Assembly: GCA_030041375.1 (NCBI GenBank)
Contig: JASHOA010000026.1
Coordinates: 1 to 43,611 of the forward strand
Length of the DNA: 43,611 nt
DNA from: Acetobacteraceae bacterium
GTDB taxonomy: Bacteria > Pseudomonadota > Alphaproteobacteria > Acetobacterales > Acetobacteraceae
Direction: 5' to 3'
The stretch's first letter is position 1. Every line of letters begins with the position of its first letter. Shown piece after piece: positions 36,595-43,515 of this stretch. The position numbers were made by a program, and so were the translations under genes. The notes under the pieces were generated by a model. That model was not told the origin of the DNA. It did not search any database and worked only from the letters and a program-made list of their open reading frames with translations.

Positions 36595-37544
36595 TCGCCG
36601 AGCGAGGCACCGAGCGCGTCGAGCAGCAGGCCGGTGCCGTGCTCGCGCGCGCCGGCATCGTCATAGCCGTCGAGGAAGGCGCCCTGCTCGGTGAGCGTCA
36701 GTCTGGTCTTCTGCCCTTCGCCTTGCAGCGCAACGGTCGACAGCGAGACCGAGATCTTCCGCTCGTCAAGGTGCATTTCGTAGCTGTAGATCAGCCGCTC
36801 ATTCAGGATCACGTCGTGATAGAGGGCATCGAATGTCGAAACGACACCGGCCTTCCACCGCCCTTTGAGACGCTCCCGGCCGTTCACGCGGACGTCCATT
36901 TCCCGTTCCAGCAGCGTCCATTCCGAGGCCGCGGCGCCGAACCATTTCGCTTTCGCTTCTTCGTCCGTGAACGCCTTCCAGACCCGCCCCACCGGGGCAT
37001 CGTACAGCCGTTCGAGGCGGAAAGTGGCATGGACGACCGAGCGGCCTTCCCGTTCCTCTTGCATTTCGGCGAGCAGAACCTCGAGGCGATCGACAGTCTG
37101 CTGCCAGCCCTGCGGCGCGCCTTCGATCATCCAGAGCGCGGCAGGGTCCCGGACCGTATAGGTCTGCACCACCTCCATTCGCGTACCGCCGGCATCTTCT
37201 GCCAGGGCCACGGTTGTGTGGCAGGAGAACAGGAGGTGCCCGCCCTGGTCGCTGACGTCCATCTCGATCGCCAGTCGCACGAAGGGCACGACCTCGGTGA
37301 AACGACCGCGGATCCAGTGCCGCGCACCCTCCGGGCTTTGCATGCAGACCTCGAACGGTCCCTCGCCGTGTCCAGGCTGCACCCGTGCCTCGACCACGCT
37401 GTAGCCGGTGGGACAGAACCAGCGCCTGACATGCAGAGACGAGGTCCAGGCCTTGAATACCAAAGCGGGCGGGGCCGCATAGCGGCGCGAAAGGTGCACC
37501 GCGGGCAACTTCGTTGCGGTTCCGGCTTCACTTGTCCGGGGCAT
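36591..37544 (-). CDS. Tandem SRPBCC (AHSA1-like) protein
   Basis: 317 residues with two START/Bet-v1-like SRPBCC domains: about 15-155 (LSRRYAAPPALVFKAWT, WFCPTGY) and 170-315 (LERLYDAPVGRVWKAFTDEE, WFGAAASEW). AHSA1-type proteins bind hydrophobic ligands and are often paired with an ArsR repressor, as here. ATG at 37544 with AAGGAG upstream, overlapping the ArsR gene by 17 bases. Most relatives have one domain, so this looks like a duplication and fusion. Confidence 0.88.
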   Translation of the reverse strand: MPRTSEAGTATKLPAVHLSRRYAAPPALVFKAWTSSLHVRRWFCPTGYSVVEARVQPGHGEGPFEVCMQSPEGARHWIRGRFTEVVPFVRLAIEMDVSDQGGHLLFSCHTTVALAEDAGGTRMEVVQTYTVRDPAALWMIEGAPQGWQQTVDRLEVLLAEMQEEREGRSVVHATFRLERLYDAPVGRVWKAFTDEEAKAKWFGAAASEWTLLEREMDVRVNGRERLKGRWKAGVVSTFDALYHDVILNERLIYSYEMHLDERKISVSLSTVALQGEGQKTRLTLTEQGAFLDGYDDAGAREHGTGLLLDALGASLGD

Positions 37545-37884
37545 CGTGCTCTCCTTCACGGATCAGCGTTTCAAGGTATGCGCCAAGCCTGTCGAGGCGG
37601 CGCTCCCACTCGGTCCGGCGGGCATGGATCCACTGTTCGGCGAGGCTCAGGGCGCCTGCCTCGATGGAGAAGTTCCGCACCCGCCCGACCTTCTCGGAAC
37701 GAACGAGGCCCGCCCCTTCCAGCACCTGCAGGTGCTGCAGCGCGGCCGGCAGGGACATCGGCAAGGGTCTGGCGAGATCGCTCGCCGATGCCGGCCCGCT
37801 GCTCAGCCGCTCGACCATGGCGCGGCGCGCAGGGTCCGCGAGCGCGTGGAACATTCGGTCGAGGCCGGGCTGTTGGTTAAGCAT
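37528..37884 (-). CDS. ArsR-family repressor
   Basis: 118 residues, winged helix: FHALADPARRAMVERLSSGP, the recognition helix SLPAALQHLQVLEGAGLVRSEKVG, then a basic C-terminus. No metal-binding Cys pair (ELCVCDL) is present, so it belongs to the AHSA1-partnered group rather than the arsenic sensors. Its start codon lies inside a perfect inverted repeat (37877-37892), suggesting autorepression of the two-gene unit. Confidence 0.92.
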   Translation of the reverse strand: MLNQQPGLDRMFHALADPARRAMVERLSSGPASASDLARPLPMSLPAALQHLQVLEGAGLVRSEKVGRVRNFSIEAGALSLAEQWIHARRTEWERRLDRLGAYLETLIREGEHDAPDK

Positions 37885-37892
37885 TTGCTTAA
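37877..37892. promoter_or_regulatory. Candidate ArsR operator, site 1
   Basis: TTAAGCA-TT-TGCTTAA, a perfect 7-2-7 inverted repeat covering the ArsR start codon. Its AT-rich composition contrasts with the surrounding sequence, as expected of an operator. Confidence 0.6.
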
Positions 37893-37912
37893 CTATAGCG
37901 CCGGTCGATCAG

Positions 37913-37928
37913 TTTAGCAACTGCTTTA
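37913..37928. promoter_or_regulatory. Candidate ArsR operator, site 2
   Basis: TTTAGCA-AC-TGCTTTA, an imperfect version of site 1, 36 bases further upstream of the ArsR gene. Two similar sites at roughly three helical turns support cooperative repression. Confidence 0.45.
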
Positions 37929-37968
37929 GTGACTCAGTGCCCAGGAAAATCGCGGCCGGGCTGCCCGG

Positions 37969-38865
37969 TCAACCCGCCACAGGTCCAGCCCGGCGCCAAA
38001 GCTCCCCTTCGCGCCGTGCCTGCCGCTCCGCCTCGAGCTTGACGAGGTGGCCGAGCAGGTTGCGTTCGGCCGCCGCCTGCAGCCGTGGGCTGATGCCGCG
38101 ATAGATGGTCGCGGCAAGGTTGGAAACCGAAACCGGTTCCGGCCCGAGAGCGGCCAGGATCGCCTTTTCGCGCTGCACGCGATGCGCGATCAGCGCGCGG
38201 ATGAAAGCCGCAGGCCGGCCGAGCAGCGGGCCGTGGCCGGGCAGCAGCCAGCGATCGTCGCGGGGGACGAGCCGGCGAAGATGGACGAGATAGTGGGCCA
38301 TGTCGCCGTTCGGCGGGCTGACGACGCTGGTCGACCAGCTCATCACGTGATCGGCGGAAAAGAGCGCACCACCCGCCCGCGCGAAGCAGAGATGATCGGC
38401 GGCGTGGCCGGGCGTGTGGAGCACGGTGAGGCTCGCCACTTCGTCACCCTCGGAGAGGGCGTGATCGATCGGGATCTCGGGCTGCAGGCTGGGCTGGAAG
38501 CCGAACACCTCCGCCCCGGTGGCGGCGCGCAGGGCAGCGGTCGCGCCGACATGATCCCGATGGCCATGCGAGAGCAGGATGCGGCGGATGCCGCCCCCGC
38601 CGGCCGTCAGCACGGCCGCCACGTGGGCCGGATCGTCGGGGCCGGGATCGAGCACCGCCATCCCGTCTTCGCCCTCGATCAGATAGGTGTTGGTGCCGTG
38701 ATAGGTCATCGGCCCCGGATTGTTGGCAACCACGCGCCAGACGCCGGGGATGACGGGCAGCGCAACGCCGCGCTCCGGCTCGGGCTCGGTGAGGAATTTG
38801 GCACCTCCCAGCGGGCGGGTGTGCTCCGGCGGTGGCGTGACGGAAGGGGGCGGCGTGTCGGACAT
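37969..38865 (-). CDS. MBL-fold metallo-hydrolase (LACTB2/glyoxalase II-like)
   Basis: 298 residues. The metal-binding HGHRDH lies in ILLSHGHRDHVGA, followed by the GHAADHLCF histidine, the LFSADHVM Asp and the LLPGHGP His. A C-terminal ~70-residue winged-helix-like tail (EKAILAALGPEPVSVSNLA) matches the LACTB2 type, seen in nucleases and thioester hydrolases. It directly follows the aminotransferase gene (stop and start are adjacent). Substrate unknown. Confidence 0.9.
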   Translation of the reverse strand: MSDTPPPSVTPPPEHTRPLGGAKFLTEPEPERGVALPVIPGVWRVVANNPGPMTYHGTNTYLIEGEDGMAVLDPGPDDPAHVAAVLTAGGGGIRRILLSHGHRDHVGATAALRAATGAEVFGFQPSLQPEIPIDHALSEGDEVASLTVLHTPGHAADHLCFARAGGALFSADHVMSWSTSVVSPPNGDMAHYLVHLRRLVPRDDRWLLPGHGPLLGRPAAFIRALIAHRVQREKAILAALGPEPVSVSNLAATIYRGISPRLQAAAERNLLGHLVKLEAERQARREGELWRRAGPVAG

Positions 38866-40071
38866 TCAATGTGCCGCCGTGATCCCGGGTTGCCTTTCCT
38901 CGGCAAACCACGCCATCGCCGCATCCACTCCGCCCGGGCTGTGCGGCACGCCGTTGATGCCGAGACTCATCTCCACGGCGCCGAGCGCGCCGAGCACCAT
39001 CGGCTCGTTGAGATCGCCGAGATGGCCGATGCGGAACACCTTGCCCCGGAGCGGCCCCAGGCCGCTGCCGAGCGCGACATTGAAGCGCCGGAGCGCCGTT
39101 TCGCGAACGGCTTCCGCATCGTGCCCGTCAGGCATCCGGATGGCGGTGACGGAATCCGAAACCCGCGCCGGGTCGGTACAGAAAAGCTCCGGGCCCTCGT
39201 TGCCGCTCCAGTGGCGGACAGCCCGCCGCACGCCCTCGCCGAGGCGATGGTGGCGGGCGAAGACGGCCATCAGACCCTCCTCCTCGATCAGGCGGAGCGC
39301 TTCCTTGAGACCGAAGAAGAGAGCCACCGGCAAGGTGCCGCAGAAACTCTTCTGGCGCCGGCGCAGCATCTCCGTCCAGTCGAAATAATAGCGCGGCAGG
39401 CCGGCGTTCTCATGCACCGCCATCGCCTTTTCGCTGACTGCCGTGAAGCTCATCCCCGTGGGCAGCATCAGGCCCTTCTGGCTGCCGCCGACGAGCGCAT
39501 CGATCCCCCAGGCGTCCATCCAGCATTCCATCGACCCGAAGGAAGAGATGGCATCGGCAAAAAGCAGCGCCGGATGGCCGGTTTCGTCGAGCAACCGGCG
39601 CACCTCTTCGAGCGGCAGGCAGACGCCGGTCGAGGTTTCGTTGTGGACGATGCAAAGCGCGCGGAACGTCTTGCCCGTATCCGCGGCGAGCATGCGGCTG
39701 AGTTCGCCGAACTCGGCGCCGCGCCGCCAGTCCGCTGCCAGCGTCTCGACCGTGAGCCCGAACTTCCGCCCCATCTTCGCCCAGTCATCGGAGAAGTAGC
39801 CGGATTCCACCATCAGGATCCGGTCGCCCGGCGTGCAGAGATTGGCGAACGTGGCCTCCCACGCGCCATGGCCGGAGGCGGTGTAGAGGAAGACATGCTG
39901 CTCGGTCCCGAGCAGGCGCTTCAGCCCCGCGACGCAGCTTTCGTAAAGGGCGAGAAAATCGGCGTCGTTGAAATCGATGGTGGCGTGCGCGATCGCAGCG
40001 AGCACGCTGTCGGGGATATTGGTCGGGCCGGGTCCGAAGAAAAAATTCCGGCCGCGCGGCGGTTGCTTCAC
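38866..40071 (-). CDS. Serine-glyoxylate / alanine-glyoxylate-type aminotransferase
   Basis: 401 residues, class V PLP aminotransferase. It has FFFGPGPTNIPDSVL at the start, TASGHGAWEATFANL, FADAISSFGSM (Asp to the ring N) and the PLP Lys in GGSQKGLMLP. Members convert serine plus glyoxylate to hydroxypyruvate and glycine, or alanine plus glyoxylate to pyruvate and glycine. GTG at 40071 with AAGGAG seven bases upstream gives the typical N-terminus. The in-frame ATG at 40134 would add an unsupported stretch. Confidence 0.9.
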   Translation of the reverse strand: MKQPPRGRNFFFGPGPTNIPDSVLAAIAHATIDFNDADFLALYESCVAGLKRLLGTEQHVFLYTASGHGAWEATFANLCTPGDRILMVESGYFSDDWAKMGRKFGLTVETLAADWRRGAEFGELSRMLAADTGKTFRALCIVHNETSTGVCLPLEEVRRLLDETGHPALLFADAISSFGSMECWMDAWGIDALVGGSQKGLMLPTGMSFTAVSEKAMAVHENAGLPRYYFDWTEMLRRRQKSFCGTLPVALFFGLKEALRLIEEEGLMAVFARHHRLGEGVRRAVRHWSGNEGPELFCTDPARVSDSVTAIRMPDGHDAEAVRETALRRFNVALGSGLGPLRGKVFRIGHLGDLNEPMVLGALGAVEMSLGINGVPHSPGGVDAAMAWFAEERQPGITAAH

Positions 40072-40192
40072 GTCGTTCTCCTTCCGGCTGACGCTCGGGG
40101 CATCCTGATGCGATTCTCCTCTGTCTTCCCGCATGACGAGTGAGCTTGCTGCGCCGATTCAAGCAGCAGGACAAGTGCGCGGCGGGCCGTGC

Positions 40193-40588
40193 TCACACGC
40201 GGTATTGCTCTTCGCTGACCTTTTCCATCCAGTCAGCGGTCTTGCCGTCCATCGCTTCCTGAATGGCGATATGCGTCATCGCCGTCGCCGGCGTCGCCCC
40301 ATGCCAATGTTTCTCGCCGGGCGGAATCCAGACCACATCACCTGGCCGTACTTCCTCGACCCGGCCGCCCCATCGCTGCACCCATCCGAGCCCATGTGTG
40401 ACGATCAAGGTCTGGCCGAGCGGATGCGCATGCCATGCCGTGCGGGCGCCGGGTTCGAATGTCACGCTCGCGCCGCGAACGCGCGCCGGCCCGGGTGCCT
40501 CCACCAGTGGGTCGATACGCACGCTGCCGGTGAAATACTCCTCCGGCCCCTTCCGCGACGGCTGCGAACCGCTTCGCCTGATCTCCAT
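40193..40588 (-). CDS. Cupin-domain protein (YhhW/AraC-like small cupin)
   Basis: 131 residues, one double-stranded beta-helix. The metal-binding motifs are seen as [14 protein letters not shown] (cupin box 1) and [10 protein letters not shown] (box 2). Related single-domain cupins are often tetronate- or dehalogenase-like small enzymes or sensors of unknown function. ATG at 40588 with GAAGGAGGGAG upstream. It is on its own strand unit and faces away from the RiPP operon. Confidence 0.88.
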   Translation of the reverse strand: MEIRRSGSQPSRKGPEEYFTGSVRIDPLVEAPGPARVRGASVTFEPGARTAWHAHPLGQTLIVTHGLGWVQRWGGRVEEVRPGDVVWIPPGEKHWHGATPATAMTHIAIQEAMDGKTADWMEKVSEEQYRV

Positions 40589-40985
40589 TCTCTCCCTCCT
40601 TCCGGCGGACGGCGCAGTCTCCCCACCCGGCGCGCACCCGCAACCCCGGGGAGGCAAGGCCCGCTGCCCCCGGCCTGCGCTCAGCCACACGACCGGCGGA
40701 CTCGTTCCGCTCGCTCAATCGAGGGGCACAGGATCACTGCCGAAAATTTCGTGAACGGGCGGCAACAGAGCGGATGACCGGGGCCGATGGCCTGCCCGAT
40801 CCGTTCCGCCGCCGGCCCCGATCGTTCCGGGATCGACAGTGCGTGAGCGCGGCGGATAGTTGTTGCGTCCTGAACGGTGGCCGGTTACGATACGCAATCG
40901 GTACGATCCGGCGCACCCGACGTGTCGCTTCGGCCTGGGCCGTGCCGGGACAGCGAAACGTGACCCGAATTCAGGAGGGAATGAA
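40589..40985. other. Divergent regulatory region upstream of the peptide/MNIO operon
   Basis: 397 bases between the leftward cupin gene and the rightward 76-residue peptide gene. No conserved gene is seen. It includes the candidate operon promoter (40863-40891) and AGGAGG at about 40973, seven bases before the peptide ATG. No clear ECF sigma site or repressor palindrome is found. Confidence 0.5.
40863..40891 (+). promoter_or_regulatory. Candidate promoter of the peptide/MNIO operon
   Basis: TTGCGT (40863-40868), 17 bases, then TACGAT (40886-40891): reasonable sigma-70-type spacing and 4/6 -10 match. It would give a leader of roughly 90 bases to the peptide gene. Confidence 0.4.
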
Positions 40986-41216
40986 ATGGCCTGCGGAATG
41001 CCGACGTCGGTCAGGGTTGAAGCCGACCTTGAAACGCGGGGACAGACCCGCCAGCAGGTCATCGATATCGTCGATGCCATCCTGCGGCAGAACAATGCCA
41101 TCGAGTGTGGCATCATGGCCTACCTGGCACTGGAGCTGAAACCGAGCGCGCAGCGCGAGCCGGGTGCCGATCTGAAGAAGCTCGGTGTGGTGTCGCTGGA
41201 GACGACGCCCGGCTGA
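40986..41216 (+). CDS. 76-residue peptide, candidate RiPP precursor for the MNIO
   Basis: ATG at 40986 with AGGAGG seven bases upstream. The peptide begins MACGMPTSV, has a helical middle (TRQQVIDIVDAILRQNNAIE, then Cys41 in ECGIMAYLALELKP) and ends in VVSLETTPG. There are only two Cys (3 and 41) and no signal peptide. It is the first gene of the operon, directly before the DUF692 oxygenase, the position precursor peptides have in methanobactin, TglHI and bufferin loci, where the MNIO oxidises Cys or a C-terminal residue. It matches none of those precursor types as I know them. It may instead be a small helper. Substrate status is inference. Confidence 0.7.
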   Translation: MACGMPTSVRVEADLETRGQTRQQVIDIVDAILRQNNAIECGIMAYLALELKPSAQREPGADLKKLGVVSLETTPG

Positions 41217-41245
41217 GCCAGCCCGGGCCTGCCGAGACGACGCCG

Positions 41246-42157
41246 GTGGCGGCTCCGGAAAGGCCGGAGCCCCTTGGTGTCGGGTTCGGTTGCCATCTGG
41301 CGCTGCCGGCCGCCCTTTACACGGCGGACCTGCTCGATTTCGTCGAGATCACGCCGGAGATCTTCCATCGCGAGGAAACCCGCGCAGGGGTCGCGAGGCT
41401 GGTGCCTGATCCGTCGCAGTACGACGAGGCAGAGCGGCGGTGCGAGGGGCTGCCGGTAGTGATGCATGGCGTCTCGCTGTCGATCGGCTCGGCGCACGGC
41501 ATGTACGAACCGGCGCTCTCGATGATGGACCGGCTGTCCCGCGACTGGCCGTTCCGCTGGTACAGCGAGCACCTGCAGTTCCAGATTGTGCTGAGCGACA
41601 GAGGCCGGCCGATCGGCACCGGCGTGCCGTTCCCGCTGCCGCCGACCAACGAGGCGGCGCGAATGGTCGCCACGCGGGCGACGTCCATCCAGCGCCGCTA
41701 CGAGGTGCCGTTCCTGCTGGAGAACCCGGCACACTACCTGAAGGACCTGCCTTCCGATCCGGACATCGGCGACGAGTTCGGGCTGATGGAACGCATCATC
41801 GAGCTGTCCGGCTGCCTGCAGTTGCTCGACCTTCACAACGTGGTCTGCAACGGACGCAATCTCGGCTTCGACGCGGCGGCCGCGTTGGAGCGGGTGCGGC
41901 TGGATCGGGTCGGCGAGGTGCATGTCGCTGGCGGCTCCTGGCGCGAGGGTTTCTACATGGACGCGCATGACGGGGCGGTGGCGGAGGAAGTGTGGGACCT
42001 CCTGGAGCTGACGCTGGCGCGGGCGCCGAAGATCGGCGGCGTGGTGTTCGAAATCCTCGATGAGTATCTGGGCCGGCTCGGTCCGGAAGGGGTGGTCGCC
42101 CAACTGGAACGCGCGCGGGCCATCTGGCGCCGCCATCACCGGGCAGCCGGGGCATGA
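41246..42157 (+). CDS. DUF692-family multinuclear non-heme iron oxygenase (MNIO)
   Basis: 303 residues from GTG 41246, a (beta/alpha)8 barrel. The metal-site signature is complete: Glu34 in FVEITPEIF, His74 in VMHGVSLSIGS, Glu108-His109 in WYSEHLQF, Glu159-Asn160 in LLENPAHY, Asp195/His197 in LLDLHNVVCNG, His226 in VHVAGGSW, Asp239/His241 in MDAHDG, and Glu269 in EILDEYL. MbnB, TglH and BufB-type MNIOs use this site to oxidise residues of a peptide, usually Cys. A CTG at 41213, overlapping the peptide's TGA, is a possible earlier start (+11 residues). Stop overlaps the next ATG (ATGA). Confidence 0.92.
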   Translation: MAAPERPEPLGVGFGCHLALPAALYTADLLDFVEITPEIFHREETRAGVARLVPDPSQYDEAERRCEGLPVVMHGVSLSIGSAHGMYEPALSMMDRLSRDWPFRWYSEHLQFQIVLSDRGRPIGTGVPFPLPPTNEAARMVATRATSIQRRYEVPFLLENPAHYLKDLPSDPDIGDEFGLMERIIELSGCLQLLDLHNVVCNGRNLGFDAAAALERVRLDRVGEVHVAGGSWREGFYMDAHDGAVAEEVWDLLELTLARAPKIGGVVFEILDEYLGRLGPEGVVAQLERARAIWRRHHRAAGA

Positions 42158-42807
42158 GTGGGACACTGGCTCTGTTCCAGTCCGGTCTCGGCCGTACGCT
42201 GGCCGGCGCCGAGACCTGCCCGATCGATCCGGATTCGCCGGGGTTTCGCTTTACCTTGTCGGTTCGGCGATCATGGTGCGAAGGCCGCGCGATCATGGCG
42301 GCGCGCACGGTGATGACGGTCCTGTCGGACGAGGAACGAGCACGCCTCGTTTCCGAGTATGTCGATGCAGGCGGCGGGCTTGCGTGGTTCCTCGCCGCCG
42401 AGAGCGAGCGCTTGCTCGCGTTCCTGGCGCGGCGCCTGCCCGAACCGTCGCACGCGCTGACGCTGTGCCGGATGGCGCAGGCGATGGCGCTGGCGAAGGC
42501 CGGGGCCGAGAGCTTCGTGCCCATGCGGCGGACGGGGCGAGGGCGAATGGTCGACCGCGGCCCGCATGCGTCGCTCGTCTGGTTCCATGCCGATCCTGCT
42601 CAGGTGCTGGCGGCATTGCGGGGAGCGCCGTTGCCGCCGGTCGGACGGCCACAGGAGGCCGTGCTGTTTGCGCCGGGCCTGCCGGGGCTGTTCCGTGTCG
42701 CAACCAGAGCCGAGGCGGCGCTCTGGGAGCGGCTGCCCGAGGCGGATGAGGGCGAGCAGATCGCGAAGCTGCTGGCGGAAGGCGTTGTGGCGTGCATGGC
42801 GGCATAG
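42154..42807 (+). CDS. MNIO partner protein (MbnC/TglI/BufC-like, divergent)
   Basis: 217 residues, coupled to the MNIO by ATGA. The N-terminal part (LALFQSGLGRTL, then FRFTLSVRRSWCEGRAIMAA and LSDEERARLVSEYV) recalls the DUF2063-type helical domain of MNIO partners. The C-terminal half (HASLVWFHADPAQVLAAL, ATRAEAALWERLPEAD) resembles the region that recognises the peptide. Similarity is to fold and position rather than close sequence. In known systems this subunit binds the precursor and is required for MNIO activity. Its TAG stop is part of repeat copy 3. Confidence 0.7.
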   Translation: MSGTLALFQSGLGRTLAGAETCPIDPDSPGFRFTLSVRRSWCEGRAIMAARTVMTVLSDEERARLVSEYVDAGGGLAWFLAAESERLLAFLARRLPEPSHALTLCRMAQAMALAKAGAESFVPMRRTGRGRMVDRGPHASLVWFHADPAQVLAALRGAPLPPVGRPQEAVLFAPGLPGLFRVATRAEAALWERLPEADEGEQIAKLLAEGVVACMAA

Positions 42808-42910
42808 CCCGCGATCGTCCGAAGCGGAATCGTCGGAGGGCGTGAATCGCGGGCTCGAATAAAGCGCGAGACCCGTGTCGGGCTGCACAGTCAGCCCGAC
42901 ACGGGTCTAG
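42804..42910 (+). repeat. Dispersed repeat family 1, copy 3
   Basis: Third copy of the 103-base unit (42806-42908). The first hairpin pairs 42806-42815 with 42846-42855, and the 17-bp second hairpin pairs 42869-42885 with 42892-42908. It begins at the stop codon of the MNIO partner gene and ends at a CTAG (42907-42910) shared with family 2 copy B, so the two families are directly joined here. It probably works as the operon's transcription end. Confidence 0.9.
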
Positions 42911-43040
42911 CGTCCTGCCCCTTTCGTTTGCTGCCGCCGGCAGCAAACGAAAGGGGATGAGAGGCCACTGAAAATAAAAAGGCGTGTGCCGACCGCTAGA
43001 GTGCATCCTACGGTATCAAGCGTTGGAGTCGGCACACTAG
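42907..43040 (+). repeat. Dispersed repeat family 2, copy B
   Basis: About 134 bases matching copy A (25953-26087) with few differences. Hairpin 1 is a perfect 18-bp stem (42918-42935 with 42939-42956) around GCC. Hairpin 2 pairs 42984-42993 with 43028-43037. Both ends are CTAG. Copy A has a mismatch where B is paired, so B may be the younger or better preserved copy. Confidence 0.9.
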
Positions 43041-43281
43041 AGTAAGACGAAAGTAAGATCATCCGGATGCGGCCGGATGGCAAGGCTCCTCTCGGACGGG
43101 CAGCGTCTCACTTTGAATTTCGGCTTAGGGCGGAAGAACGAACCCGCTTCGCGGGAGAGACGCGGATGTTACTCAACAGGCGGTGATTTGGCCACCTGCC
43201 ACCGGGCAAAAGCTTAGATTATACCTCATGGTACCGGATCTATATGTCGCCTTACTTGCCGACTTCTGAGTAAGTGAGTGG
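43041..43281. other. Gap right of the repeats
   Basis: About 240 bases with no supportable gene. A small hairpin (ACCCGCTTCGCGGG, near 43140-43155) is the only structure seen. The lower GC patch around 43200-43275 could hold a promoter but nothing specific is evident. Confidence 0.4.
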
Positions 43282-43470
43282 TCACTTGCGATCAGAATGC
43301 CAGCGCGTCCGGCTTATCGACGGCTGAACCGCCCGCGCCGTCTGGGTGCCGGCGAGCGCGTAGAACCGGAAAACCTGCTTGTCGATCCCCGCCCTCTGGA
43401 CGCGCCCGCCATTTGGCCGTATCCACCCGGTGGAGACCGCCTTGCCGGCGCGATCGGGCCTTTGATCTAA
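43282..43470 (-). pseudogene. Unidentified 3' gene fragment beside the insertion sequence
   Basis: A minus-strand frame open from about 43480 to a TGA at 43284-43282 reads like protein (TGWIRPNGGRVQRAGIDKQV, then RFYALAGTQTARA and ISRTRWHSDRK). It lacks a start and its upstream part would lie where the IS66-type element begins. It may be the C-terminal remnant of a gene cut by that insertion. I do not recognise the family, and it may be chance. Confidence 0.25.
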
Positions 43471-43515
43471 AGGGCGCTTCTAAGAGCGCCGCTAAGATCA
43501 GAGGCAGCCGTCAAG

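Noticed and set aside
38047-40143. 698-residue plus-strand open frame
   Set aside because: It is antisense to the MBL hydrolase and aminotransferase genes and has no recognisable domain.
36288-42888. Two minus-strand frames (36288-36572 and 42271-42888) starting with the same peptide MQPDTGLALYSSPRF
   Set aside because: The shared N-terminus only reflects the repeated 103-base element. The remainder differs and is antisense to real genes.
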